Assembly (NCBI RefSeq): GCF_001753205.1
Contig: NZ_CP017560.1
Span: forward strand, 248,001 to 312,000
Direction of reading: 5' to 3'
Source: Sporosarcina ureilytica
GTDB taxonomy: Bacteria; Bacillota; Bacilli; Bacillales_A; Planococcaceae
Length of the DNA: 64,000 nt
Shown: piece by piece, positions 18,607 through 26,127 of the stretch
Layout: each line of letters starts with the position of its first letter
Position numbering within the stretch: the stretch's first letter is position 1
Translations under genes and position numbers: made by a program
Notes under the pieces: generated by a model
Told to the model about the DNA's origin: nothing
Database searches by the model: none
Seen by the model: only the letters and a program-made list of their open reading frames with translations

Positions 18607-19800
18607 TTATTTCACCATCCGTGCCTTTATTTTAGCGTACAAGAGTAAAATTAGTAAAAGGACGGTTTGTCCAAGAAAAGCTATGGCATCCCAAAAAGCA
18701 GTTGGAGTTGTAGACCAGAATAAGTTAGAAAAGACTTGTGAATAAGCATAATAAGCCTGTGGTAGAAAGTAAAAGACAATTAGACAAAGCGTTAACAGAA
18801 TTCCAACGATATAAAATACGCTATACAAACGAACAATCCTTTGCTCTCCATCAAATACTTCAGTATCACTAGAATTACTTCTCAAAAATGGCAACCATCT
18901 GCTTAAAAACTGCTTTCCACTTTCCATTAAGTTATAACAACCTGTAATATTTTCCACGAAGTAGTAGACGTCTGTTTTCATATAAAAACAGCATTGGTAC
19001 AAGGTTTTTATAAAAATATCCAAAACGACGATTCCTAAGATACCGATTAATATAGAATTCGCTTCTGGATAGAGAAGTTGTATCGATAATGCGATTAAGA
19101 CAAAAATTTGTTCAAAAGACATGCCGGCAAAATATAGGATATTTCTTTGTCTTGGTGCCAACTTCCAAGCTGCAGTTAAGTCAGTTTCAAAAACGACAAA
19201 TATCAGTCTGTTCCCAATACCTAATTTAGCAGGTAAATCATAGGATCGGATAGCCAAAATATGTCCGAATTCATGAATGATGATGAATACGAGGGAAATA
19301 AGCATGTAGGTGATGATATTGAGCATCATCGAATCAAATAAAAAGATATCTTGATAATGAGGGAATAATCCAGGATTCCGTACGATAAGTGAAATATTAA
19401 TCAAAAATAAAACGAGATAAATCTTATTTGTCATCCCATTGAAAAAGAAACGTCCAACAGAAGAGGGAATCCATGTAAATCCATCTAAAGCTTGCGTTTC
19501 TTTTTTTTGAGTCACTATTTCTCCGTCTACCTCTTGAACAAGACCTAATTCGATGAGCTGTTTTCCAAATTCAATCATGTCTACTGTTTCATCCGGATAT
19601 TTTTCCCGCAACTCTATTTCGATGTCACCTAATGTTTGACCTTCATTGATGCTATGTATCGCATCAATACAAACCTTTGGCATTTCAAAAAAATCACCGG
19701 AAACTGGTTCTTCTACGATATAATTCTTCTGATCTTTTCGAATGGATAAAGGGTACAACGTGAATTTTGATTGTAACGTTAAATCCAAATCTAGCACCAC
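18607..19800 (-). CDS. PqqD-like/M50 membrane metalloprotease, probable peptide maturation protein
   Basis: The 397-residue protein has an N-terminal soluble domain (about 10-95) resembling a PqqD/RiPP-recognition winged helix. Four or more membrane segments follow, with the zinc motif HEFGH at 176-180 in IIIHEFGHILAIRSYDL and a second conserved acidic motif MKTDVYYF near 275-281. This layout is that of the putative peptide zinc metalloproteases encoded beside ribosomal peptide precursors. Here the immediate upstream gene is a 22-codon peptide separated by a terminator hairpin. The GTG start at 19800 has only a weak AAAGAG site; GTG 19797 is equally possible. The proteolytic role is inferred from motif and neighbours. 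Confidence 0.75.
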   Translation of the reverse strand: MVLDLDLTLQSKFTLYPLSIRKDQKNYIVEEPVSGDFFEMPKVCIDAIHSINEGQTLGDIEIELREKYPDETVDMIEFGKQLIELGLVQEVDGEIVTQKKETQALDGFTWIPSSVGRFFFNGMTNKIYLVLFLINISLIVRNPGLFPHYQDIFLFDSMMLNIITYMLISLVFIIIHEFGHILAIRSYDLPAKLGIGNRLIFVVFETDLTAAWKLAPRQRNILYFAGMSFEQIFVLIALSIQLLYPEANSILIGILGIVVLDIFIKTLYQCCFYMKTDVYYFVENITGCYNLMESGKQFLSRWLPFLRSNSSDTEVFDGEQRIVRLYSVFYIVGILLTLCLIVFYFLPQAYYAYSQVFSNLFWSTTPTAFWDAIAFLGQTVLLLILLLYAKIKARMVK

Positions 19801-19815
19801 CGCTCTTTAAAAATG

Positions 19816-19849
19816 AAAATAGGATGCTAATTTATTAGCATCCTATTTT
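19816..19849 (-). terminator. Hairpin between the peptide gene and the M50 gene
   Basis: A perfect 15-bp inverted repeat (19816-19830 with 19835-19849), core AGGATGCTAA / TTAGCATCCT, has a TTTA loop and A/T flanks. It would stop most transcripts after the peptide and let a fraction read into the protease gene, as is common for precursor-maturase pairs. Confidence 0.75.
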
Positions 19850-19859
19850 GTAGTGTTAC

Positions 19860-19928
19860 TTAGCCTTTTGGAAACATGAAACACCACCAGCATGTTACTT
19901 TAACTTTCTTAAGTTTACGGATTTTCAT
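19860..19928 (-). CDS. 22-residue basic/aromatic peptide with a CWWC core
   Basis: ATG at 19926-19928 is preceded by a near-ideal GGAGG nine bases upstream. The 22 codons encode a basic N-terminal half (Lys/Arg at 2, 4, 5, 7, 8, 10) and a C-terminal half VTCWWCFMFPKG with cysteines at 13 and 16 around a Trp pair. It starts 19 bases after the HD-GYP stop on the same strand and is followed by a terminator hairpin and the M50 protease gene. The context suggests the precursor of a processed or exported peptide (RiPP or pheromone). I do not recognise the family. Translation is supported only by the ribosome site and context. Confidence 0.65.
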   Translation of the reverse strand: MKIRKLKKVKVTCWWCFMFPKG

Positions 19929-19947
19929 ATTTGTTTCCCTCCTTTAT

Positions 19948-21102
19948 TTAATGATCTTTACAATATTGTTTAGAGATTGTCATCCAATCTGGGTACACTT
20001 GTGTAAAAACTTCTACCAATGTAGGATCGAATTGGGATCCGCTACCATCAATGATTCGTTTGTAAGCTTCTTCAAAAGGAAGCGCTGGTCGATAAGACCT
20101 TGTGGAAGTCATCGCATCGAAGGCATCTGCAATCGCTGTAATTCTAGCAACAAGAGGGATTTCCTCTCCCGCAAGTCCATCTGGATATCCTTTTCCGTCC
20201 CATCTTTCATGATGATGATAAACGACAGCAATATTATCAGCAATGCCTTCTACATCTTCAATAGCTTTAGCGCCTACAACTGGGTGGGTTTTAACAATTT
20301 CATATTCTTCATCTACCAGTTTACCAGACTTTGTCAAAATGGCATCAGGAATATTCACTTTACCTATGTCATGTAATAAACATGCATAATAAAAGCTATT
20401 TAATTCGGACTCTTTTACTTTGCCCGTTGCTTTTGCAAGACTCATCGCATATTCCGCCACTCGCTCACTATGCCCACGCGTATAAGGGTCTTTTAATTCT
20501 AATGTTGCAATAACGCCTTTAACAATTCCTTCTAACTGTTTATTATAAGAGTCTTTTAGTGCCTTAACATAGATTAATATGCGGTGAAGAAGGATATAGG
20601 CAATTATAGCTAATACGATGTTGAGAATAACAGGAAATAATATGATAGGATCTGGTACGAATATTCCTACCAATATGTATTTTAGGATTAATCCCCATGT
20701 AACGAGATAAAAAAATCGTTTATTAATAAAAATAGGCGCAAAAAGTATAATAACCAACTCTACTAGGTTACCACTAGCATAGGAATCCGTACTACCAAAG
20801 TAATAATAAATATCCGTTACTAGGTTTGTAACTAAAAAAGTAATGACAACAATATATTTTACCTTTTCAGGTTTTCCCTTTTTAAAGTAATAGATAGCAA
20901 CCGGAATAAGGCAAATGATAACTAAATGTTTAATAAAACTTAAATAATACCAAACTGCATCTGGTAACACATCCGCTATCCATGGCAATAAAGGAAACAC
21001 TTTAAAATAAAAAATATCATATAAAAAAAACACAATATAAAATAACCATAGAAATAAAACTGTAGCTTTTTTTTCTTCTTGTAATAAAGATATATTCTTC
21101 AT
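19948..21102 (-). CDS. Membrane HD-GYP domain protein, probable c-di-GMP phosphodiesterase
   Basis: The 384-residue protein has about six transmembrane segments in residues 12-180 and a cytoplasmic HD-GYP domain. The catalytic HD pair is in LLHDIGKVNIP (244-245), further ligands are in HSERVAEYA (about 211) and VYHHHERWDGKGYPDG (about 294-309), and the tail ADAFDAMTSTRSYRPAL is typical. HD-GYP enzymes hydrolyse c-di-GMP, or sometimes other cyclic dinucleotides. The membrane part is not a recognised sensor. It is flanked upstream by a decayed GGDEF gene and downstream by the 22-residue peptide gene on the same strand, suggesting one ancestral operon. Confidence 0.85.
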   Translation of the reverse strand: MKNISLLQEEKKATVLFLWLFYIVFFLYDIFYFKVFPLLPWIADVLPDAVWYYLSFIKHLVIICLIPVAIYYFKKGKPEKVKYIVVITFLVTNLVTDIYYYFGSTDSYASGNLVELVIILFAPIFINKRFFYLVTWGLILKYILVGIFVPDPIILFPVILNIVLAIIAYILLHRILIYVKALKDSYNKQLEGIVKGVIATLELKDPYTRGHSERVAEYAMSLAKATGKVKESELNSFYYACLLHDIGKVNIPDAILTKSGKLVDEEYEIVKTHPVVGAKAIEDVEGIADNIAVVYHHHERWDGKGYPDGLAGEEIPLVARITAIADAFDAMTSTRSYRPALPFEEAYKRIIDGSGSQFDPTLVEVFTQVYPDWMTISKQYCKDH

Positions 21103-21169
21103 TTTTCAACCCCACTAAGCATAAATCGCTTGTCTGAAAGAATCTCCGCTATAGGATGGTGTAACTGTC

Positions 21170-21660
21170 TCATGATAAACTAACTTCCTTCATAATAGAT
21201 TTTACTTTATACATTATTTTATCGGCAATTGATAATAAATCTGAATTGTTTTGTCCATCTTGTAGATAAATGGAATAGCCGATAGATAATGTGACCTCTT
21301 GTTTTATAGATTCTCCGTAATTATTTAACTCATTTTTAATTGTATCATTAATTTGGTAGGTTAGATTTTAAGAATTTAATATTCCGATTTCTTTAATTTC
21401 AACGGTCAGCTCTTTTAAACCATTTTTAAAAATACATATATACATGTCTGCGATTCTTTTGCGCGATCAAATCGTTCATGTCATATGACATAAACTGGAC
21501 CGTGTTCCTGATATAGTATACTTTTTTTCGGTCCTTTAGGCAATGTGAGGCACGAGACTTGGCGTGGTAAATCCGTTCAGAATCAAGCAAATGGAGGCTT
21601 GCCGTTCTCCAAATTAATAAATCCTCATCCAAGAGGACCCTAAATTTAGTCTGTTCTCAT
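21170..21660 (-). pseudogene. Decayed GGDEF (diguanylate cyclase) gene
   Basis: On the minus strand a broken frame reads DEDLLIW...LLDSERIYH (around 21550-21620), resembling the GDELL...SERIYRLGGDEF region. After several stops and frame changes it reads VTLSIGYSIYL...DLLSIADKIMYKVK, ending at TGA 21170-21172, which is the standard GGDEF C-terminus (SIG...ADxxMYxxK). The catalytic GGDEF residues are not recognisable. It lies directly upstream of and parallel to the HD-GYP gene. The sequence 21103-21169 between them shows nothing else. Confidence 0.7.
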
Positions 21661-21708
21661 AATTTCTCGCGTCTGAGACAAGCTATATAAAAAGAGAAAG
21701 GTGATTGA

Positions 21709-21750
21709 ATGGATAATAATTATAGGTTAGGTAGTTCACGATATGAATAA
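21709..21750 (+). CDS. 13-codon upstream ORF overlapping the splB start
   Basis: ATG at 21709 is preceded by GAGAAAGGTG at good spacing and encodes MDNNYRLGSSRYE. Its TAA at 21748-21750 lies just past the splB ATG (21743), in a different frame. splB itself has only a weak GGTAG site, so splB translation may depend on ribosomes terminating here. B. subtilis has the regulator splA at this place; this peptide is not SplA. Confidence 0.4.
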   Translation: MDNNYRLGSSRYE

Positions 21751-22771
21751 ACCCTTCATGCCGCGTCTTGTTTATTTTGAGCCAAATGCACTTGAATATC
21801 CGCTTGGTCAGGAACTGAAGGAAAAGTTCGATAAACTGGGGATTGAAACGCGATTTACGACTTCGCATAATCAAGTTCGCAATTTACCGGGTGATACAGA
21901 CGCTCAGAAGTATCGAATTGCCAAGACCACCTTAGTCGTAGGTATACGCAAAACGTTAAAATTCGATACGTCCAAGCCTTCAGCCGAATATGCAATCCCG
22001 CTTGCAACAGGGTGTATGGGGCATTGCCATTATTGTTATTTGCAAACAACGATGGGCAGTAAACCATATGTAAGAACTTATGTAAACGTGGAAGAAATTT
22101 TAAATGCAGCAGATCAATACATCGAAGAACGTGCACCTGAGATTACCCGTTTCGAAGCTGCTTGTACATCTGATATTGTCGGAATTGACCATTTGACGCA
22201 TTCATTAAAAAGAACGATTGAACATATCGGACAAACAGAACTGGGTAGGTTACGATTTGTGACGAAATTCCATTTTGTCGACCATTTACTGGATGCCAAG
22301 CACAATGGTAATACACGTTTTAGGTTTAGCGTAAACGCTGATTACGTCATTAAGAACTTTGAACCCGGCACTTCTCCTTTAGATAAAAGAATTGAGGCTG
22401 CAGGGAAAGTTGCAAGAGCGGGCTATCCACTAGGCTTTATCGTTGCCCCCATTTATCTTCATGAAGGCTGGGAAGAAGGTTACCGACACTTGTTCGAGCG
22501 TCTTGACGAAGAGTTACCCCAAGACGCACGAGAGGATATTACATTTGAATTCATTCAACATCGGTTTACAAAGCCTGCGAAAAGAGTGATTGAAAAGAAT
22601 TACCCGAAGACAAAGTTGGAGTTAGATGAAGAAAAAAGACGTTATAAATGGGGGAAGTACGGAATTGGGAAATATATTTACCAAAAGGACGAAGAGGATG
22701 AAATAAAGTCTCATCTATATGGATATATGGAAAAATATTTCCCGAATGCGAAATTGGAGTATTTTACTTGA
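21743..22771 (+). CDS. splB: Spore photoproduct lyase
   Basis: This 342-residue radical-SAM DNA repair enzyme splits the spore photoproduct thymine dimer during germination. The cluster cysteines are C91, C95 and C98 in ATGCMGHCHYCYLQ, and C141 in EAACTSDIVGIDHLTH corresponds to the catalytic cysteine of B. subtilis SplB. The N-terminus MNKPFMPRLVYFEPNALEYPLG matches the family. The gene implies a spore-forming host. No splA homologue is present upstream. Confidence 0.95.
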   Translation: MNKPFMPRLVYFEPNALEYPLGQELKEKFDKLGIETRFTTSHNQVRNLPGDTDAQKYRIAKTTLVVGIRKTLKFDTSKPSAEYAIPLATGCMGHCHYCYLQTTMGSKPYVRTYVNVEEILNAADQYIEERAPEITRFEAACTSDIVGIDHLTHSLKRTIEHIGQTELGRLRFVTKFHFVDHLLDAKHNGNTRFRFSVNADYVIKNFEPGTSPLDKRIEAAGKVARAGYPLGFIVAPIYLHEGWEEGYRHLFERLDEELPQDAREDITFEFIQHRFTKPAKRVIEKNYPKTKLELDEEKRRYKWGKYGIGKYIYQKDEEDEIKSHLYGYMEKYFPNAKLEYFT

Positions 22772-22878
22772 TCAAAAAAAATGTATTAAAAAGCAGTTTT
22801 GGTAAAAGATATGTAAGAACCAATACAATTGTAAAATATTGATTCGATTACTGACTAATCGAAGGAGGAGTGAATGTT

Positions 22879-23199
22879 ATGAGTGGACTTTTACGGTTTG
22901 CGCTAGCGCTAGTTATCATAGGTGCGCTTAACTGGGGGTTGATTGGCTTTTTCCAGTTTGATTTAGTGGCATCATTATTTGGCGGACAAGACGCATTTTT
23001 GTCAAGGGTGGTCTATGGTCTTGTCGGGTTAAGTGGCCTAGTATGTCTGCGGCTGTTATTTAAACATGATGAAGAAACTGATACGGTTTCCGAACGACGA
23101 CGTATGGGTAATCCTAATTTAGGTACAGAATTCGGTGAGGAGCCGGATTTTGAGAAAAAGCAGGACGCTGAATCAAAAAAGAAAAACCGTCGCATGTAA
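22879..23199 (+). CDS. DUF378 two-helix membrane protein
   Basis: The 106-residue protein has two transmembrane helices (about 5-25 and 44-66) with the DUF378 signature ALNWGLIGFFQFDLVASLFGG between and within them. It has a charged cytoplasmic tail rich in Glu/Lys/Arg that is longer than usual for the family. No function is known. The ATG at 22879 is chosen because AAGGAGG is 10 nt upstream; GTG 22870 sits against the ribosome site. Confidence 0.85.
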   Translation: MSGLLRFALALVIIGALNWGLIGFFQFDLVASLFGGQDAFLSRVVYGLVGLSGLVCLRLLFKHDEETDTVSERRRMGNPNLGTEFGEEPDFEKKQDAESKKKNRRM

Positions 23200-23217
23200 G
23201 AGATCATCCATAATGAT

Positions 23218-23251
23218 AAAACCTGAGCCCAGTAATTAGGCTCAGGTTTTT
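23218..23251. terminator. Bidirectional terminator
   Basis: AAACCTGAGCC-loop-GGCTCAGGTTTTT between convergent genes. Confidence 0.85.
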
Positions 23252-23289
23252 GATTGGCGATACATAGCTGATGATTGTAGGAAATACGA

Positions 23290-23826
23290 TTACCATGTAT
23301 TTTTTTCAAACCAACCGAACGCAACTTCTGATTTAATAACCTCATTACTAGATGAAGTTAAAAAAACTACAAATGCCCCGCATGACGGGAAAATAAATTT
23401 TCCATCTTCATCACTCGCTAAAGTACTTTGTGGCGGAACAATTCTTTTAAATGAATTGACTCCTTTTACCGGAAAACTGTTAACAAGTTCTGCAAATGCA
23501 ACCTTTACTTTTGGTTCTGGAAGTGGACAAAGGGCTGTGTTTGCAGGTGTCACTTTGTCTGAAAACATTCTTTTTCCTAGAGGGGAAGGATTAAACCAAA
23601 TTTCAGCTACGATAGGTTGATCAGAATGATTTGTAATGGTAAACGCATTTACAAATAAATCTACATTTGAATGAGAAGGGTTAATTAATCCTCCCCAAGC
23701 ATGTTTGCCATTTCCTAAACGAATCGTTTCTGTTTGTCCCACAAAATATTGTCCTTGTAAAGATTGATACAAAGGGTTAGGTATGTTAACGGATTTATTA
23801 AGTCGGTCATGATTAAACATTGACAT
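23290..23826 (-). CDS. DUF6143-like conserved protein
   Basis: The 178-residue soluble protein contains FVGQTETIRLGNGKHAWGGL, FTITNHSDQPIVAEIWFNPS and RIVPPQSTLASDEDGKFIFP, a beta-rich pattern that I recall as the Bacillales family DUF6143; this assignment is from memory. There is no signal peptide or membrane helix. The ATG at 23826 follows AAAGGAG at a slightly long spacing. Function is unknown. It is divergent from the sulfatase-like gene, and their starts are about 150 bp apart. Confidence 0.6.
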   Translation of the reverse strand: MSMFNHDRLNKSVNIPNPLYQSLQGQYFVGQTETIRLGNGKHAWGGLINPSHSNVDLFVNAFTITNHSDQPIVAEIWFNPSPLGKRMFSDKVTPANTALCPLPEPKVKVAFAELVNSFPVKGVNSFKRIVPPQSTLASDEDGKFIFPSCGAFVVFLTSSSNEVIKSEVAFGWFEKNTW

Positions 23827-23975
23827 ACGATGATCACACTCCTTTCTACAGTTTATGTCGAGTGGAATAGTACGTTTGGACAATTACTTTTAAATTTCAC
23901 TTAGGTTATTATGGTGAATCAGCCAAAGCATGTTTATTTATAAGGGGGCATAAGTTGTAGTTGGAGGTGTCTCTT

Positions 23976-25871
23976 ATGAATTCTTATAAGGGTGACTTAA
24001 GAAAAAATGCAACGTGGCGTACAAGTTTAATGAATCTAGAAACTTATAAAAAAATGAGTAGTAAGCATATAGAAAATGAAAATAATTTGGCATTAGCAGG
24101 TATGCTCGTTAAGGTAGTGCCTGTCACTAAAAAGGCCGATGCTTTAATTCCTGTTTGGGATTTAAGACAGTACGCATTTTTAAATAAACAATATATCCCA
24201 TACACGGTAAATCCAAAGCTTTGGGTTCAAGGCAACCTCAATTTAAATGCGGGGCTTTATAAAGTTACGGAAAATATTTATCAGGTTAGAGGCTTTGACC
24301 TTGCTAATATGACTTTTATTAGAGGGAAATCAGGATGGATTATCGTAGACTGTCTTGGTGCGAAAGAAACCGCTGAGGCTGCCATCCAATTTGTAACGGA
24401 TTATTTTGGAGAGATTCCAGTGAGTGCGGTAATTATTACACATTCCCATGAAGATCATTACGGAGGGATTTTAGGTGTTCTAAATCATTTCTCGCATGAA
24501 AATGTTAAAATTTATGCGCCAAAAAACTTTATCAATGCCGCATTAGAAGAGAATGTAAATGTCGGTGTTGCGATGTCTCGTCGCGGTATTTATATGTACG
24601 GCGTCGAATTGCCACGGGATGAGAAAGGGCAGATTGATAACGGCATTGGGAAAGGCCAATCGATTGGCACTGTGACCTTTACAAATAACATTGAAGAAAT
24701 AACGGAACAATATGTAGAAAAAGTTATTGATGGTGTAACTTTCGAATTTCAATTAGCGATGGACACGGAAGCACCTTCAGAGATGTTAATTTATATACCA
24801 AGTGAACAATCCTTATGTATTGCTGAGCTTTGTACTGCAACGATTCATAATTTATTAACCCCGCGGGGTGCTAAAATTAGAGACCCGATTGCTTGGGCAA
24901 AAGCAATCCAAAATGCAATCGATTTATGGGGCGGAACTTTGACATCTGTATTTGGCGTACACAATTGGCCGAGATTTGGAAACGCGCTTTGTCTCGACTA
25001 TCTTGAGAAACAAAGAGACATCTATCAGTACTTAAATGACCAAACTTTAAGATTAATGAATAGCGGTTATACGATTGAAGAAGTCGGAAGGACAATTAAG
25101 TTACCGCAAAGTTTGACAGATGAATGGTACAACAGTCAATTTTATGGAACAATCATTCATAATGCAAAAGCAGTTTATCAAAAGTATTTAGGCTGGTACG
25201 ACGGAAATCCGGTGAATCTCAATAAGTTGCTCCCAGAAGAATCAGCAAAAAAGTATGTTGAATATATGGGAGGGGCAAGTCAAATTTTAAAGAAAGCTAG
25301 GCAATCTTTTGCGGCGGGTGAGTATCAATGGGTTGCAGAAGTGACAAAGCACGTGATTTATGCGGAACCAAAGAATAGTGAGGCGAAACTTCTCTGTGCA
25401 GATGCTTTAGAGCAATTAGGATATATTGCTGAATCGGGCCCTTGGAGAAATGAGTATTTAATGGGTGCGCAAGAATTGCGTTACGGTGTTATTCCTGTTG
25501 AGGGGGCGTTTATTTCCAATGATGTATTAAATAATATGCCTCTGGGGGATATCATTTATTTACTTAGCATTCGAATAAATGGCGTAAAAGCTGGAGACTT
25601 ATATTATAAAATGAATTTTATTATATCAGACAGAAACGAAACTGCCTCGACTGAGGTAAAACGAGGGATATTTAGATACTTGAACGATAAACAGGAAGAA
25701 GATGCGGATGTTACTGTTACAATGTCAAAAGAGGTGTTATATGAACTAGCGACAACGAATAAACAACCAAATCCATCAGAGGTGATTGTAGAAGGAGATA
25801 TAATGAAATGGCATTTATTTTTATTGCTGCAAGAACCTTTAAATCATAACTTTCCTATAATGACGCCTTAA
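23976..25871 (+). CDS. Alkyl/aryl-sulfatase, SdsA1-type metallo-beta-lactamase-fold enzyme
   Basis: The 631-residue protein has the N-terminal MBL domain with zinc motif THSHEDHYGG (about 154-163), a dimerisation region with NPVNLNKLLPEESAKKYVEYMGGA, and a C-terminal SCP2-like domain (from about residue 520). This is the architecture of SDS-hydrolysing type III sulfatases. It would cleave alkyl sulfate esters. No signal peptide is seen, so a cytoplasmic location is likely, unlike secreted SdsA1. The ATG at 23976 follows GGAGGTG. Confidence 0.85.
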   Translation: MNSYKGDLRKNATWRTSLMNLETYKKMSSKHIENENNLALAGMLVKVVPVTKKADALIPVWDLRQYAFLNKQYIPYTVNPKLWVQGNLNLNAGLYKVTENIYQVRGFDLANMTFIRGKSGWIIVDCLGAKETAEAAIQFVTDYFGEIPVSAVIITHSHEDHYGGILGVLNHFSHENVKIYAPKNFINAALEENVNVGVAMSRRGIYMYGVELPRDEKGQIDNGIGKGQSIGTVTFTNNIEEITEQYVEKVIDGVTFEFQLAMDTEAPSEMLIYIPSEQSLCIAELCTATIHNLLTPRGAKIRDPIAWAKAIQNAIDLWGGTLTSVFGVHNWPRFGNALCLDYLEKQRDIYQYLNDQTLRLMNSGYTIEEVGRTIKLPQSLTDEWYNSQFYGTIIHNAKAVYQKYLGWYDGNPVNLNKLLPEESAKKYVEYMGGASQILKKARQSFAAGEYQWVAEVTKHVIYAEPKNSEAKLLCADALEQLGYIAESGPWRNEYLMGAQELRYGVIPVEGAFISNDVLNNMPLGDIIYLLSIRINGVKAGDLYYKMNFIISDRNETASTEVKRGIFRYLNDKQEEDADVTVTMSKEVLYELATTNKQPNPSEVIVEGDIMKWHLFLLLQEPLNHNFPIMTP

Positions 25872-26127
25872 TTTCAATAAGTTTCTATTATGGGTGAGCG
25901 TGAATCAAATTGAGTCGAACGAAAGATAAGTAAAAATAGCACAAACGGGTACATTATTGGTGACGCCGTTGTATAATGAAACAGCAATGCATTCTCTATT
26001 TAAATTAGGGATGAATCGCTGTTTTTATATTTTATATTTCACAGCGATTGAAAATTGATTGTCAATAAAGTCTAAAGTAAAATAGATATATATATAGGGG
26101 AATGTAAAGGAAAGCAGGGTGATGGTA
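25872..26127 (+). promoter_or_regulatory. Intergenic region with promoter of the DUF4153 gene
   Basis: TTGATT (26055-26060), 17 nt, TAAAAT (26078-26083) is a fair sigma-A promoter. A weak inverted pair around AAACAGC...GCTGTTTTT near 25978-26027 may end the sulfatase transcript. Confidence 0.5.

Noticed and set aside
19876-20376. 166-codon plus-strand frame opposite the peptide gene and the HD-GYP gene
   Set aside because: It is antisense to a well-conserved HD-GYP domain and to the ribosome site of the peptide; no independent ribosome site or family features.
21523-21640. Possible structured non-coding RNA (6S-like) on the plus strand, bounded by GGTCCT/AGGACC and preceded by a promoter-like TATACT
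   Set aside because: The minus strand of the same stretch reads as decayed GGDEF coding sequence (DEDLLIW...LLDSERIY), which explains it more simply; the pairings are short and could be chance.
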